NCBI RefSeq assembly: GCF_030463535.1
Contig: NC_132881.1
Span: forward strand, 9,842,526-9,906,525
Source: Salminus brasiliensis
Taxonomy: Eukaryota > Chordata > Actinopteri > Characiformes > Bryconidae
Reading direction: 5' to 3'
Length of the DNA stretch: 64,000 nt
Shown here: one piece after another, positions 35,400-50,122 of the stretch
How positions within the stretch are numbered: the stretch's first letter is position 1
Layout: the number at the start of each line of letters is the position of its first letter
Made by a program: the position numbers and the translations under genes
The notes under the pieces: model-generated
The model's input: the letters and a program-made list of their open reading frames with translations, nothing else
What the model was told of the DNA's origin: nothing
Databases searched by the model: none

Positions 35400-38300
35400 A
35401 GTTTCTATACATGTATTGACTTTCTTTTTTTGTCTTACAGGTTGTTCGGACCACATGAACCGAGGGCCTGTGCATCTGCAACTGTGTGTGACTCGCTACT
35501 CTGTCTGCAAGTGTGTAACAGGTAGGTGATCATTCAGTTTCTATACATGTATTGACTTTCTTTTTTGTCTTACAGGTTTTTCGGAACTCATGAACCAAGT
35601 GTCTGTGCATCTGCAACTGTGTGTGACTCGCTATCTATCTGTCTGCAAGTGTGTAACGGTAGGTGATCATTCAGTTTCTATACATGTATTGACTTTCTTT
35701 TTTTGTCTTACAGGTTTTTCGGACCACATGAAACAAGGGTCTGTGCATCTGCAACTTTGTCTGACTCGCTACTATCTGTCTGCAAGTGTATAACAGGTAA
35801 GTGATCATTCAGTTTCTATACATGTAATGACTTTCTTTTTTTTGTCTTAAAGGTTTTTCAGACCGCATGAACCAAGGGTCTGAGCATCTCCAACTGTGTT
35901 CGACTCGCTATCTGTCTGCAAGTGTGTAACAGGTAGGTGATCATTCAGTTTCTATACATGTATTGATTTTCTTTTTTTGTCTTACAGGTTTTTCGGAATG
36001 CATGAACCAAGGGTCTATGCATCTGCAACTGCGTGTGATTCGCTCCTATCTGTCTGCAAGTGTGTAACAGGTAGGTGATCATTCAGTTTCTATACATGTA
36101 TTGACTTTCTTTTTTTGTCGTAAAGGTCTTTCGGACCACATGAACCAAGGGTCTGTGCATCTGCAACTAAAAGGTAGGTGATCATTCAGTTTCTATACAT
36201 GTATTGACTTTCTTTTTTTGTCTTACAGGTTTTTCGGACCACATGAACCAAGGGTCTGTGCATCTGCAACTGTGTGTGACTCGCTGCTATCTGTCTGCAA
36301 GTGTGTAACAGGTAAGTGATCATTCAGTTTCTATACATGTATTGACTTTCTTTTTTGTCTTACAGGTTTTTCGGAACTCATGAACCAAGTGTCTGTGCAT
36401 CTGCAACTGTGTGTGACTCGCAACTCTGTCTGCAAGTGTGTAACAGGTAGGTGATCATTCAGTTTCTATACATGTATTGACTTTCTTTATTTTGTCTTAC
36501 AGGTTTTTCGGACCACATGAACCAAGGGTCTGTGCATCTGCAACTGTGTGTGACTCGCTGCTATCTGTCTGCAAGTGTGTAACAGGTAAGTGATCATTCA
36601 GTTTCTATACATGTATTGACTTTCTTTTTTGTCTTACAGGTTTTTCGGAACTCATGAACCAAGTGTCTGTGCATCTGCAACTGTGTGTGACTCGCTATCT
36701 ATCTGTCTGCAAGTGTGTAACGGTAGGTGATCATTCAGTTTCTATACATGTATTGACTTTCTTTTTTTGTCTTACAGGTTTTTCGGACCACATGAAACAA
36801 GGGTCTGTGCATCTGCAACTTTGTCTGACTCGCTACTATCTGTCTGCAAGTGTATAACAGGTAAGTGATCATTCAGTTTCTATACATGTAATGACTTTCT
36901 TGTTTTTGTCTTAAAGGTTTTTCAGACCGCATGAACCAAGGGTCAGTGCATCTGCAACTGTGTGTGACTCTCTATCTGTCTGCAGATGTGTAACAGGTAG
37001 GCGATCATTCAGTTTCTATACATGTATTGACTTTCTTTTTTTGTCTTACATGTTTTTCGGACCACATTAACCAAGGGTCTGTGCATCTGCAACTGTGTGT
37101 GACTCGCTACTCTCTGTCTGCAAGTGTGTAACAGGTAGGTGATCATTCAGTTTCTATACATGTATTGACTTTCTTTTTTTTGTCTTACAGGTTTTTCAGA
37201 ACGCATGAACCAAGGGTCTGTGCATCTACAACTGTGTGTGATTCGCTACGATCTGTCTGCAAGTGTTTAACAGGTAAGTGATCATTCAGTTTCTATACAT
37301 GTTTTGACTTTCTTTTTTTGTCTTACAGGTTTTTCAGACCGCATAAACCAATGGTCTTTCCATTGCCACTGTGTGTGTGGCTCGCTATCAATCTGTCTGC
37401 AAGTGTGTAACAGGTAGGTGATCATTCAGTTTCTATACATGTATTGACTTTCTTTTTTTGTCTTACAAGTTTTTCGGACCGCATGAACCAAGGGTCAGTG
37501 CATCTGCAACTGTGTGTGACTCGCTATCTGTCTGCAGATGTGTAACAGGTAGGCGATCATTCAGTTTCTATACATGTATTGACTTTCTTTTTTTGTCTTA
37601 CATGTTTTTTGGACCACATTAACCAAGGGTCTGTGCATCTGCAACTGTGTGTGACTCGCTACTCTCTGTCTGCAAGTGTGTAACAGGTAAGTGATCATTC
37701 AGTTTCTATACATGTATTGACCTAATTTTTTTTGTCTTACAGGTTTTTCGGACCGCATGAAACAAGGGTCTGTGCATCTGCAACTTTGTCTGACTCGCTA
37801 CTATCTGTCTGCAAGTGTATAACAGGTAAGTGATCATTCAGTTTCTATACATGTAATGACTTTCTTTTTTTTGTCTTAAAGGTTTTTCAGACCGCATGAA
37901 CCAAGGGTCTGAGCATCTCCAACTGTGTGTGACTCGCTATCTGTCTGCAAGTGTGTAACAGGTAGGTGATCATTCAGTTTCTATACATGTATTGATTTTC
38001 TTTTTTTGTCTTACAGGTTTTTCGGAATGCATGAACCAAGGGTCTATGCATCTGCAACTGTGTGTGATTCGCTCCTATCTTTCTGCAAGTGTGTAACAGG
38101 TAGGTGATAATTCAGTTTCTATACATGTATTGACTTTCTTTTTTTTGTCTAACAGGTTTTTCAGACCGCATGAACCAAGGGTCAGTGCATCTGCAACTGT
38201 GTGTGACTCGCTATCTGTCTGCAGATGTGTAACAGGTAGGCGATCATTCAGTTTCTATACATGTATTGACTTTCTTTTTTTGTCTTACATGTTTTTCGGA

Positions 38301-41300
38301 CCACATTAACCAAGGGTCTGTGCATCTGCAACTGTGTGTGACTCGCTACTCTCTGTCTGCAAGTCTGTAACAGGTAGGTGATCATTCAGTTTCTATACAT
38401 GTATTGACTTTCTTTTTTTTGTCTTACAGGTTTTTCAGAACGCATGAACCAAGGGTCTGTGCATCTACAACTGTGTGTGATTCGCTACGATCTGTCTGCA
38501 AGTGTTTAACAGGTAAGTGATCATTCAGTTTCTATACATGTTTTGACTTTCTTTTTTTGTCTTACAGGTTTTTCAGACCGCATAAACCAATGGTCTTTCC
38601 ATTGCCACTGTGTGTGTGGCTCGCTATCAATCTGTCTGCAAGTGTGTAACAGGTAGGTGATCATTCAGTTTCTATACATGTATTGACTTTCTTTTTTTGT
38701 CTTACAAGTTTTTCGGACCGCATGAACCAAGGGTCAGTGCATCTGCAACTGTGTGTGACTCGCTATCTGTCTGCAGATGTGTAACAGGTAGGCGATCATT
38801 CAGTTTCTATACATGTATTGACTTTCTTTTTTTGTCTTACAAGTTTTTTGGACCACATTAACCAAGGGTCTGTGCATCTGCAACTGTGTGTGACTCGCTA
38901 CTCTCTGTCTGCAAGTGTGTAACAGGTAAGTGATCATTCAGTTTCTATACATGTATTGACCTAATATTTTTTGTCTTACAGGTTTTTCGGACCTCATGAA
39001 CCAAGGGTCTGTGCATCTGCAACTCGCTGCTATCTCTCTGCAAGTGTGTAACAGGTAAGTCATCATTCAGTTTGTATACATGTATTGACTTTCTTTTTTT
39101 GTCTTACATGTTTTTCGGACCGCATTAACCAAGGGTCTGTGCATCTGCAACTGTGTGTGACTCGCTACTCTCTGTCTGCAAGTGTGTAACAGGTAGGTGA
39201 TCATTCAGTTTCTATACATGTATTGACTTTCTTTTTTTGTCTTACAGGTTTTTCGGTACGCATGAAGCAAGGGTCTGTGCATCTGCAACTGTGTGTGACT
39301 CGCTACTATCTGTCTGCAAGTGTGTAACAGGTAAGTGATCATTCAGTTTCTATACATGTATTGACTTTCTTTTTTTGTCTTAAAGGTCTTTTGGACCCCA
39401 TGAACCAAGGGTCTGTGAATCTGCAACTGTGTGTGCCTCGCTACTATCTGTCTGCAAGTGTGTAACAGGTAGGTGATCATTCAGTTTCTATACATGTATT
39501 TACTTTCTCTTTTTGTCTTACAGGTTTTTCAGACCGCATAAACCAAGGTTCTTTCCATTGCCACTGTGTGTGTGACTCCCTACTATCTGTCTGCAAGTGT
39601 GTAACAGGAAGGTGATCATTCAGTTTCTATACATGTATTGACTTTCTTTTTTTGTCTTACAGGTTTTTCGGTACGCATGAAGCAAGGGTCTGTGCATCTG
39701 CAACTGTGTTTGACTCGCTACTATCTGTCTGCAAGTGTGTAACAGGTAAGTGATCATTCAGTTTCTATACATGTATTGACTTTCTTTTTTTGTCTTAAAG
39801 GTCTTTTGGACCCCATGAACCAAGGGTCTGTGAATCTGCAACTGTGTGTGACTCGCTACTATCTGTCTGCAAGTGTGTAACAGGTAGGTGATCATTCAGT
39901 TTCTATACATGTATTGACTTTCTTTTTTTTGTCTTACAGGTTTTTCAGAACGCATGAACCAAGGGTCTGTGCATCTACAACTGTGTGTGATTCGCTACGA
40001 TCTGTCTGCAAGTGTTTAACAGGTAAGTGATCATTCAGTTTCTATACATATTTTGACTTTCTTTTTTTGTCTTACAGGTTTTTCAGACCGCATAAACCAA
40101 TGGTCTTTCCATTGCCACTGTGTGTGTGGCTCGCTATCAATCTGTCTGCAAGTGTGTAACAGGTAGGTGATCATTCAGTTTCTATACATGTATTGACTTT
40201 CTTTTTTTGTCTTACAAGTTTTTCGGACCGCATGAACCAAGGGTCAGTGCATCTACAACTGTGTGTGACTCGCTATCTGTCTGCAGATGTGTAACAGGTA
40301 GGCGATCATTCAGTTTCTATACATGTATTGACTTTCTTTTTTTGTCTTACATGTTTTTTGGACCACATTAACCAAGGGTCTGTGCATGTGCAACTGTGTG
40401 TGACTCGCTACTCTCTGTCTGCAAGTGTGTAACAGGTAAGTGATCATTCAGTTTCTATACATGTATTGACCTAATTTTTTTTGTCTTACAGGTTTTTCGG
40501 ACCTCATGAACCAAGGGTCTGTGCATCTGCAACTCGCTGCTATCTGTCTGCAAGTGTGTAACAGGTAAGTCATCATTCAGTTTGTATACATGTATTGACT
40601 TTCTTTTTTTGTCTTACATGTTTTTCGGACCGCATTAACCAAGGGTCTGTGCATCTGCAACTGTGTGTGACTCGCTACTCTCTGTCTGCAAGTGTGTAAC
40701 AGGTAAGTGATCATTCAGTTTCTATACATGTATTGACCTAATTTTTTTTGTCTTACAGGTTTTTCGGACCGCATGAACCAAGGTTCTTTCCATTGCCACT
40801 GTGTGTGTGACTCCCTACTATCTGTCTGCAAGTGTGTAACAGGAAGGTGATCATTCAGTTTCTATACATGTATTGACTTTCTTTTTTTGTCTTACAGGTT
40901 TTTCGGTACGCATGAAGCAAGGGTCTGTGCATCTGCAACTGTGTGTGACTCGCTACTATCTGTCTGCAAGTGTGTAACAGGTAAATGATCATTCAGTTTC
41001 TATACATGTATTGACTTTCTTTTTTTGTCTTAAAGGTCTTTTGGACCCCATGAACCAAGGGTCTGTGAATCTGCAACTGTGTGTGACTCGCTACTATCTG
41101 TCTGCAAGTGTGTAACAGGTAGGTGATCATTCAGTTTCTATACATGTATTGACTTTCTTTTTTTGTCTTACAGGTTTTTCAGACCGCATAAACCAAGGTT
41201 CTTTCCATTGCCACTGTGTGTGTGACTCCCTACTATCTGTCTGCAAGTGTGTAACAGGAAGGTGATCATTCAGTTTCTATACATGTATTGACTTTCTTTT

Positions 41301-44300
41301 TTTGTCTTACAGGTTTTTCGGTACGCATGAAGCAAGGGTCTGTGCATCTGCAACTGTGTGTGACTCGCTACTATCTGTCTGCAAGTGTGTAATAGGTAGG
41401 TGATCATTCAGTTTCTATACATGTATTGACTTTCTTTTTTTTGTCTTAAAGGTCTTTCGGACCTCATGAACCAAGGGTCTGTGCATCTGCAAGTCGCTGC
41501 TATCTGTCTGCAAGTGTAACAGGTAAGTGATCATTCAGTTTCTATACGTGTATTGACTTTCTTTTTTGTCTTACAGGTATTTCGGAACTCATGAACCAAG
41601 GGTCTGTGCATCTGCAACTGTGTGTGACTCGCTACGATCTGTCTGCAAGTGTGTAACAGGCAAGTGATCATTCAGTTTCTATACATGTATTGACCTTCTT
41701 TTTTTGTCTTATAGGTTTTTCGGACCGCATGAACCAAGAGTCTTTCCATTGCCACTGTGTGTAAGGCTCGCTTTCAATCTATCTGCAAGTGTGTAACAGG
41801 TAGGTGATCATTCAGTTTCTATACATGTATTGACTTTCTTTTTTTGTCTTAAAGGTCTTTCGGACCACATGAACCAAGGGTCTGTGCATCTGCAACTGTG
41901 TGTGACTTCCTACTATCTGTCTGCAAGTGTGTAACAGGTTGGTGATCATTCAGTTTCTATACATGTATTGACTTTCTTTTTTTGTCTTACAGGTTTTTCG
42001 GACCACATGAACCAAGGGTCTGTGCATCTGCAACTAAAAGGTTGGTGATCATTCAGTTTCTATACATGTATTGACTTTCTTTTTTTGTCTTACAGGTTGT
42101 TCGGACCACATGAACCGAGGGCCTGTGCATCTGCAACTGTGTGTGACTCGCTACTCTGTCTGCAAGTGTGTAACAGGTAGGTGATCATTCAGTTTCTATA
42201 CATGTATTGACTTTCTTTTTTGTCTTACAGGTTTTTCGGAACTCATGAACCAAGTGTCTGTGCATCTGCAACTGTGTGTGACTCGCTATCTATCTGTCTG
42301 CAAGTGTGTAACGGTAGGTGATCATTCAGTTTCTATACATGTATTGACTTTCTTTTTTTGTCTTACAGGTTTTTCGGACCACATGAAACAAGGGTCTGTG
42401 CATCTGCAACTTTGTCTGACTCGCTACTATCTGTCTGCAAGTGTATAACAGGTAAGTGATCATTCAGTTTCTATACATGTAATGACTTTCTTTTTTTTGT
42501 CTTAAAGGTTTTTCAGACCGCATGAACCAAGGGTCTGAGCATCTCCAACTGTGTTCGACTCGCTATCTGTCTGCAAGTGTGTAACAGGTAGGTGATCATT
42601 CAGTTTCTATACATGTATTGATTTTCTTTTTTTGTCTTACAGGTTTTTCAGACCGCATGAACCAAGGGTCTGAGCATCTCCAACTGTGTTCGACTCGCTA
42701 TCTGTCTGCAAGTGTGTAACAGGTAGGTGATCATTCAGTTTCTATACATGTATTGATTTTCTTTTTTTGTCTTACAGGTTTTTCGGAATGCATGAACCAA
42801 GGGTCTATGCATCTGCAACTGCGTGTGATTCGCTCCTATCTGTCTGCAAGTGTGTAACAGGTAGGTGATCATTCAGTTTCTATACATGTATTGACTTTCT
42901 TTTTTTGTCGTAAAGGTCTTTCGGACCACATGAACCAAGGGTCTGTGCATCTGCAACTAAAAGGTAGGTGATCATTCAGTTTCTATACATGTATTGACTT
43001 TCTTTTTTTGTCTTACAGGTTTTTCGGACCACATGAACCAAGGGTCTGTGCATCTGCAACTGTGTGTGACTCGCTGCTATCTGTCTGCAAGTGTGTAACA
43101 GGTAAGTGATCATTCAGTTTCTATACATGTATTGACTTTCTTTTTTGTCTTACAGGTTTTTCGGAACTCATGAACCAAGTGTCTGTGCATCTGCAACTGT
43201 GTGTGACTCGCAACTCTGTCTGCAAGTGTGTAACAGGTAGGTGATCATTCAGTTTCTATACATGTATTGACTTTCTTTTTTTGTCTTACAGGTTTTTCGG
43301 ACCACATGAACCAAGGGTCTGTGCATCTGCAACTGTGTGTGACTCGCTGCTATCTGTCTGCAAGTGTGTAACAGGTAAGTGATCATTCAGTTTCTATACA
43401 TGTATTGACTTTCTTTTTTGTCTTACAGGTTTTTCGGAACTCATGAACCAAGTGTCTGTGCATCTGCAACTGTGTGTGACTCGCTATCTATCTGTCTGCA
43501 AGTGTGTAACGGTAGGTGATCATTCAGTTTCTATACATGTATTGACTTTCTTTTTTTTGTCTAACAGGTTTTTCAGACCGCATGAACCAAGGGTCAGTGC
43601 ATCTGCAACTGTGTGTGACTCTCTATCTGTCTGCAGATGTGTAACAGGTAGGCGATCATTCAGTTTCTATACATGTATTGACTTTCTTTTTTTGTCTTAC
43701 ATGTTTTTCGGACCACATTAACCAAGGGTCTGTGCATCTGCAACTGTGTGTGACTCGCTACTCTCTGTCTGCAAGTGTGTAACAGGTAGGTGATCATTCA
43801 GTTTCTATACATGTATTGACTTTCTTTTTTTTGTCTTACAGGTTTTTCAGAACGCATGAACCAAGGGTCTGTGCATCTACAACTGTGTGTGATTCGCTAC
43901 GATCTGTCTGCAAGTGTTTAACAGGTAAGTGATCATTCAGTTTCTATACATGTTTTGACTTTCTTTTTTTGTCTTACAGGTTTTTCAGACCGCATAAACC
44001 AATGGTCTTTCCATTGCCACTGTGTGTGTGGCTCGCTATCAATCTGTCTGCAAGTGTGTAACAGGTAGGTGATCATTCAGTTTCTATACATGTATTGACT
44101 TTCTTTTTTTGTCTTACAAGTTTTTCGGACCGCATGAACCAAGGGTCAGTGCATCTGCAACTGTGTGTGACTCGCTATCTGTCTGCAGATGTGTAACAGG
44201 TAGGCGATCATTCAGTTTCTATACATGTATTGACTTTCTTTTTTTGTCTTACATGTTTTTTGGACCACATTAACCAAGGGTCTGTGCATCTGCAACTGTG

Positions 44301-46700
44301 TGTGACTCGCTACTCTCTGTCTGCAAGTGTGTAACAGGTAAGTGATCATTCAGTTTCTATACATGTATTGACCTAATTTTTTTTGTCTTACAGGTTTTTC
44401 GGACCGCATGAAACAAGGGTCTGTGCATCTGCAACTTTGTCTGACTCGCTACTATCTGTCTGCAAGTGTATAACAGGTAAGTGATCATTCAGTTTCTATA
44501 CATGTAATGACTTTCTTGTTTTTGTCTTAAAGGTTTTTCAGACCGCATGAACCAAGGGTCTGAGCATCTCCAACTGTGTGTGACTCGCTATCTGTCTGCA
44601 AGTGTGTAACAGGTAGGTGATCATTCAGTTTCTATACATGTATTGATTTTCTTTTTTTGTCTTACAGGTTTTTCGGAATGCATGAACCAAGGGTCTATGC
44701 ATCTGCAACTGTGTGTGATTCGCTCCTATCTTTCTGCAAGTGTGTAACAGGTAGGTGATAATTCAGTTTCTATACATGTATTGACTTTCTTTTTTTTGTC
44801 TAACAGGTTTTTCAGACCGCATGAACCAAGGGTCAGTGCATCTGCAACTGTGTGTGACTCGCTATCTGTCTGCAGATGTGTAACAGGTAGGCGATCATTC
44901 AGTTTCTATACATGTATTGACTTTCTTTTTTTGTCTTACATGTTTTTCGGACCACATTAACCAAGGGTCTGTGCATCTGCAACTGTGTGTGACTCGCTAC
45001 TCTCTGTCTGCAAGTCTGTAACAGGTAGGTGATCATTCAGTTTCTATACATGTATTGACTTTCTTTTTTTTGTCTTACAGGTTTTTCAGAACGCATGAAC
45101 CAAGGGTCTGTGCATCTACAACTGTGTGTGATTCGCTACGATCTGTCTGCAAGTGTTTAACAGGTAAGTGATCATTCAGTTTCTATACATGTTTTGACTT
45201 TCTTTTTTTGTCTTACAGGTTTTTCAGACCGCATAAACCAATGGTCTTTCCATTGCCACTGTGTGTGTGGCTCGCTATCAATCTGTCTGCAAGTGTGTAA
45301 CAGGTAGGTGATCATTCAGTTTCTATACATGTATTGACTTTCTTTTTTTGTCTTACAGGTTTTTCGGTACGCATGAAGCAAGGGTCTGTGCATCTGCAAC
45401 TGTGTGTGACTCGCTACTATCTGTCTGCAAGTGTGTAATAGGTAGGTGATCATTCAGTTTCTATACATGTATTGACTTTCTTTTTTTTGTCTTAAAGGTC
45501 TTTCGGACCTCATGAACCAAGGGTCTGTGCATCTGCAAGTCGCTGCTATCTGTCTGCAAGTGTAACAGGTAAGTGATCATTCAGTTTCTATACGTGTATT
45601 GACTTTCTTTTTTGTCTTACAGGTTTTTCGGACCTCATGAACCAAGGGTCTGTGCATCTGCAACTCGCTGCTATCTGTCTGCAAGTGTGTAACAGGTAGG
45701 TGATCATTCAGTTTCTATACATGTATTGACTTTCTTTTTTTGTCTTACAGGTTTTTCGGTACGCATGAAGCAAGGGTCTGTGCATCTGCAACTGTGTGTG
45801 ACTCGCTACTCTCTGTCTGCAAGTGTGTAACAGGTAGGTGATCATTCAGTTTCTATACATGTATTGACTTTCTTTTTTTGTCTTACAGGTTTTTCGGTAC
45901 GCATGAAGCAAGGGTCTGTGCATCTGCAACTGTGTGTGACTCGCTACTATCTGTCTGCAAGTGTGTAACAGGTAAGTGATCATTCAGTTTCTATACATGT
46001 ATTGACTTTCTTTTTTTGTCTTAAAGGTCTTTTGGACCCCATGAACCAAGGGTCTGTGAATCTGCAACTGTGTGTGCCTCGCTACTATCTGTCTGCAAGT
46101 GTGTAACAGGTAGGTGATCATTCAGTTTCTATACATGTATTTACTTTCTCTTTTTGTCTTACAGGTTTTTCAGACCGCATAAACCAAGGTTCTTTCCATT
46201 GCCACTGTGTGTGTGACTCCCTACTATCTGTCTGCAAGTGTGTAACAGGAAGGTGATCATTCAGTTTCTATACATGTATTGACTTTCTTTTTTTGTCTTA
46301 CAGGTTTTTCGGTACGCATGAAGCAAGGGTCTGTGCATCTGCAACTGTGTTTGACTCGCTACTATCTGTCTGCAAGTGTGTAACAGGTAAGTGATCATTC
46401 AGTTTCTATACATGTATTGACTTTCTTTTTTTGTCTTAAAGGTCTTTTGGACCCCATGAACCAAGGGTCTGTGAATCTGCAACTGTGTGTGACTCGCTAC
46501 TATCTGTCTGCAAGTGTGTAACAGGTAGGTGATCATTCAGTTTCTATACATGTATTGACTTTCTTTTTTTGTCTTACAGGTTTTTCAGACCGCATAAACC
46601 AAGGTTCTTTCCATTGCCACTGTGTGTGTGACTCCCTACTATTTGTCTGCAAGTGTGTAACAGGAAGGTGATCATTCAGTTTCTATACATGTATTGACTT
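35400..46700 (+). repeat. higher-order duplication with ~6.65-6.79 kb offset
   Basis: Monomer order from about 35.4 kb to 39.9 kb recurs from about 42.1 kb to 46.5 kb. Markers are the frame at 35590 and 42245 (offset 6655), 36654 and 43443 (6789), CTCGCAACTCTGTC at ~36419 and ~43208, and TGTGCCTCGC at ~39434 and ~46075 (6641). The second copy has an extra duplicated unit at about 42640-42720, which accounts for the change of offset. Confidence 0.75.
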
Positions 46701-49700
46701 TCTTTTTTTGTCTTACAGGTTTTTCGGTACGCATGAAGCAAGGGTCTGTGCATCTGCAACTGTGTGTGACTCGCTACTATCTGTCTGCAAGTGTGTAATA
46801 GGTAGGTGATCATTCAGTTTCTATACATGTATTGACTTTCTTTTTTTTGTCTTAAAGGTCTTTCGGACCTCATGAACCAAGGGTCTGTGCATCTGCAAGT
46901 CGCTGCTATCTGTCTGCAAGTGTAACAGGTAAGTGATCATTCAGTTTCTATACATGTATTGACCTTCTTTTTTTGTCTTATAGGTTTTTCGGACCGCATG
47001 AACCAAGAGTCTTTCCATTGCCACTGTGTGTAAGGCTCGCTTTCAATCTATCTGCAAGTGTGTAACAGGTAGGTGATCATTCAGTTTCTATACATGTATT
47101 GACTTTCTTTTATTGTTTTAAAGGTCTTTCGGACCACATGAACCAAGGGTCTGTGCATCTGCAACTGTGTGTGACTTCCTACTATCTGTCTGCAAGTGTG
47201 TAACAGGTTGGTGATCATTCAGTTTCTATACATGTATTGACTTTCTTTTTTTGTCTTACAGGTTTTTCGGACCACATGAAACAAGGGTCTGTGCATCTCC
47301 AACTGTGTGTGACTCGCTATCTGTCTGCAAGTGTGTAACAGGTAGGTGATCATTCAGTTTCTATACATGTATTGATTTTCTTTTTTTGTCTTACAGGTTT
47401 TTCGGAATGCATGAACCAAGGGTCTATGCATCTGCAACTGCGTGTGATTCGCTCCTATCTTTCTGCAAGTGTGTAACAGGTAGGTGATAATTCAGTTTCT
47501 ATACATGTATTGACTTTCTTTTTTTTGTCTTACAGGTTTTTCAGAACGCATGAACCAAGGGTCTGTGCATCTACAACTGTGTGTGATTCGCTACGATCTG
47601 TCTGCAAGTGTTTAACAGGTAAGTGATCATTCAGTTTCTATACATGTATTGACTTTCTTTTTTTGTCTTACAGGTTTTTCAGACCGCTTAAACCAATGGT
47701 CTTTCCATTGCCACTGTGTGTGTGGCTCGCTATCAATCTGTCTGCAAGTGTGTAACAGGTAGGTGATCATTCAGTTTCTATACATGTATTGACTTTCTTT
47801 TTTTGTCTTATAAGTTTTTCGGACCGCATGAACCAAGGGTCAGTGCATCTGCAACTGTGTGTGACTCGCTATCTGTCTGCAGATGTGTAACAGGTAGGCG
47901 ATCATTCAGTTTCTATACATGTATTGACTTTCTTTTTTTGTCTTACATGTTTTTTGGACCCCATGAACCAAGGGTCTCTGCATCTGCAACTGTGTGTGAC
48001 TCGCTACTCTCTGTCTGCAAGTGTGTAACAGGTAAGTGATCATTCAGTTTCTATACATGTATTGACCTAATTTTTTTTGTCTTACAAGTTTTTCAGACCG
48101 CATAAACCAAGGTTCTTTCCATTGCCATTGTGTGTGTGACTCCCTACTATCTGTCTGCAAGTGTGTAACAGGAAGGTGATCATTCAGTTTCTATACATGT
48201 ATTGACTTTCTTTTTTTGTCTTACAGGTTTTTCGGTACGCATGAAGCAAGGGTCTGTGCATCTGCAACTGTGTGTGACTCGCTACTATCTGTCTGCAAGT
48301 GTGTAATAGGTAGGTGATCATTCAGTTTCTATACATGTATTGACTTTCTTTTTTTTGTCTTAAAGGTCTTTCGGACCTCATGAACCAAGGGTCTGTGCAT
48401 CTGCAAGTCGCTGCTATCTGTCTGCAAGTGTAACAGGTAAGTGATCATTAAGTTTCTATACGTGTATTGACTTTCTTTTTTGTCTTACAGGTTTTTCGGA
48501 ACTCATGAACCAAGGGTCTGTGCATCTGCAACTGTGTGTGACTCGCTACGATCTGTCTGCAAGTGTGTAACAGGCAAGTGATCATTCAGTTTCTATACAT
48601 GTATTGACCTTCTTTTTTTGTCTTATAGGTTTTTCGGACCGCATGAACCAAGAGTCTTTCCATTGCCACTGTGTGTAAGGCTCGCTTTCAATCTATCTGC
48701 AAGTGTGTAACAGGTAAGTGATCATTCAGTTTCTATACATGTATTGACTTTCTTTTTTGTCTTACAGGTTTTTCGGAACTCATGAACCAAGTGTCTGTGC
48801 ATCTGCAACTGTGTGTAACTCGCTATCTATCTGTCTGCAAGTGTGTAACGGTAGGTGATCATTCAGTTTCTATACATGTATTGACTTTCTTTTTTTGTCT
48901 TACAGGTTTTTCGGACCACATGAAACAAGGGTCTGTGCATCTGCAACTTTGTCTGACTCGCTACTATCTGTCTGCAAGTGTATAACAGGTAAGTGATCAT
49001 TCAGTTTCTATACATGTAATGACTTTCTTTTTTTTGTCTTAAAGGTTTTTCAGACCGCATGAACCAAGGGTCTGAGCATCTCCAACTGTGTGTGACTCGC
49101 TATCTGTCTGCAAGTGTGTAACAGGTAGGTGATCATTCAGTTTCTATACATGTATTGACTTTCTTTTTTTTGTCTAACAGGTTTTTCAGACCGCATGAAC
49201 CAAGGGTCAGTGCATCTGCAACTGTGTGTGACTCGCTATCTGTCTGCAGATGTGTAACAGGTAGGCGATCATTCAGTTTCTATACATGTATTGACTTTCT
49301 TTTTTTGTCTTACATGTTTTTTGGACCACATTAACCAAGGGTCTGTGCATCTGCAACTGTGTGTGACTCGCTACTCTCTGTCTGCAAGTGTGTAACAGGT
49401 AAGTGATCATTCAGTTTCTATACATGTATTGACCTAATTTTTTTTGTCTTACAGGTTTTTCGGACCTCATGAACCAAGGGTCTGTGCATCTGCAACTGTG
49501 TGTGACTCGCTACTCTCTGTCTGCAAGTGTGTAACAGGTAAGTGATCGTTCAGTTTCTATACATGTATTGACCTAATTTTTTTTGTCTTACAGGTTTTTC
49601 GGACCGCATGAACCAAGGTTCTTTCCATTGCCACTGTGTGTGTGACTCCCTACTATCTGTCTGCAAGTGTGTAACAGGAAGGTGATCATTCAGTTTCTAT

Positions 49701-50007
49701 ACATGTATTGACTTTCTTTTTTTGTCTTACAGGTTTTTCGGTACGCATGAAGCAAGGGTCTGTGCATCTGCAACTGTGTGTGACTTCCTACTATCTGTCT
49801 GCAAGTGTGTAACAGGTTGGTGATCATTCAGTTCCTATACATGTTTTGACTTTCTTTTTTTGTCTTAAAGGTTTTTTGGACCACATGAACCAAGGGTCTG
49901 TGCATCTGCAACTGTGTGTGAATCGCTACTCTCTTTCTGCAAGTGTGTAATAGGTTGGTGATCATTCAGTTTCTATACATATATTTACTTTCTTATTTGT
50001 GTTATAG

Positions 50008-50122
50008 GTTCTCGAGAAGTCCATCAACCTCTTCTTCTCGCTTAAGGTGTATCCTTCTAACAAATATATTTTCATCTGCAACTTTGTGTTTTGCTGTCCA
50101 TTGTTCTGCAACTCTGCAACAG
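50008..50122 (+). repeat. 115 nt founder-like exon variant, copy 1
   Basis: Bounded by an acceptor-like TTATAG (50002-50007) and a donor GTAAGT at 50123. It begins GTTCTCGAGAAGTCC and ends CTGCAACTCTGCAACAG. One frame is open throughout (38 codons plus 1 nt) and cysteine-rich near its end. The sequence is related to the left-edge block at 16418 and more distantly to the standard block. I cannot name a product. Confidence 0.7.
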
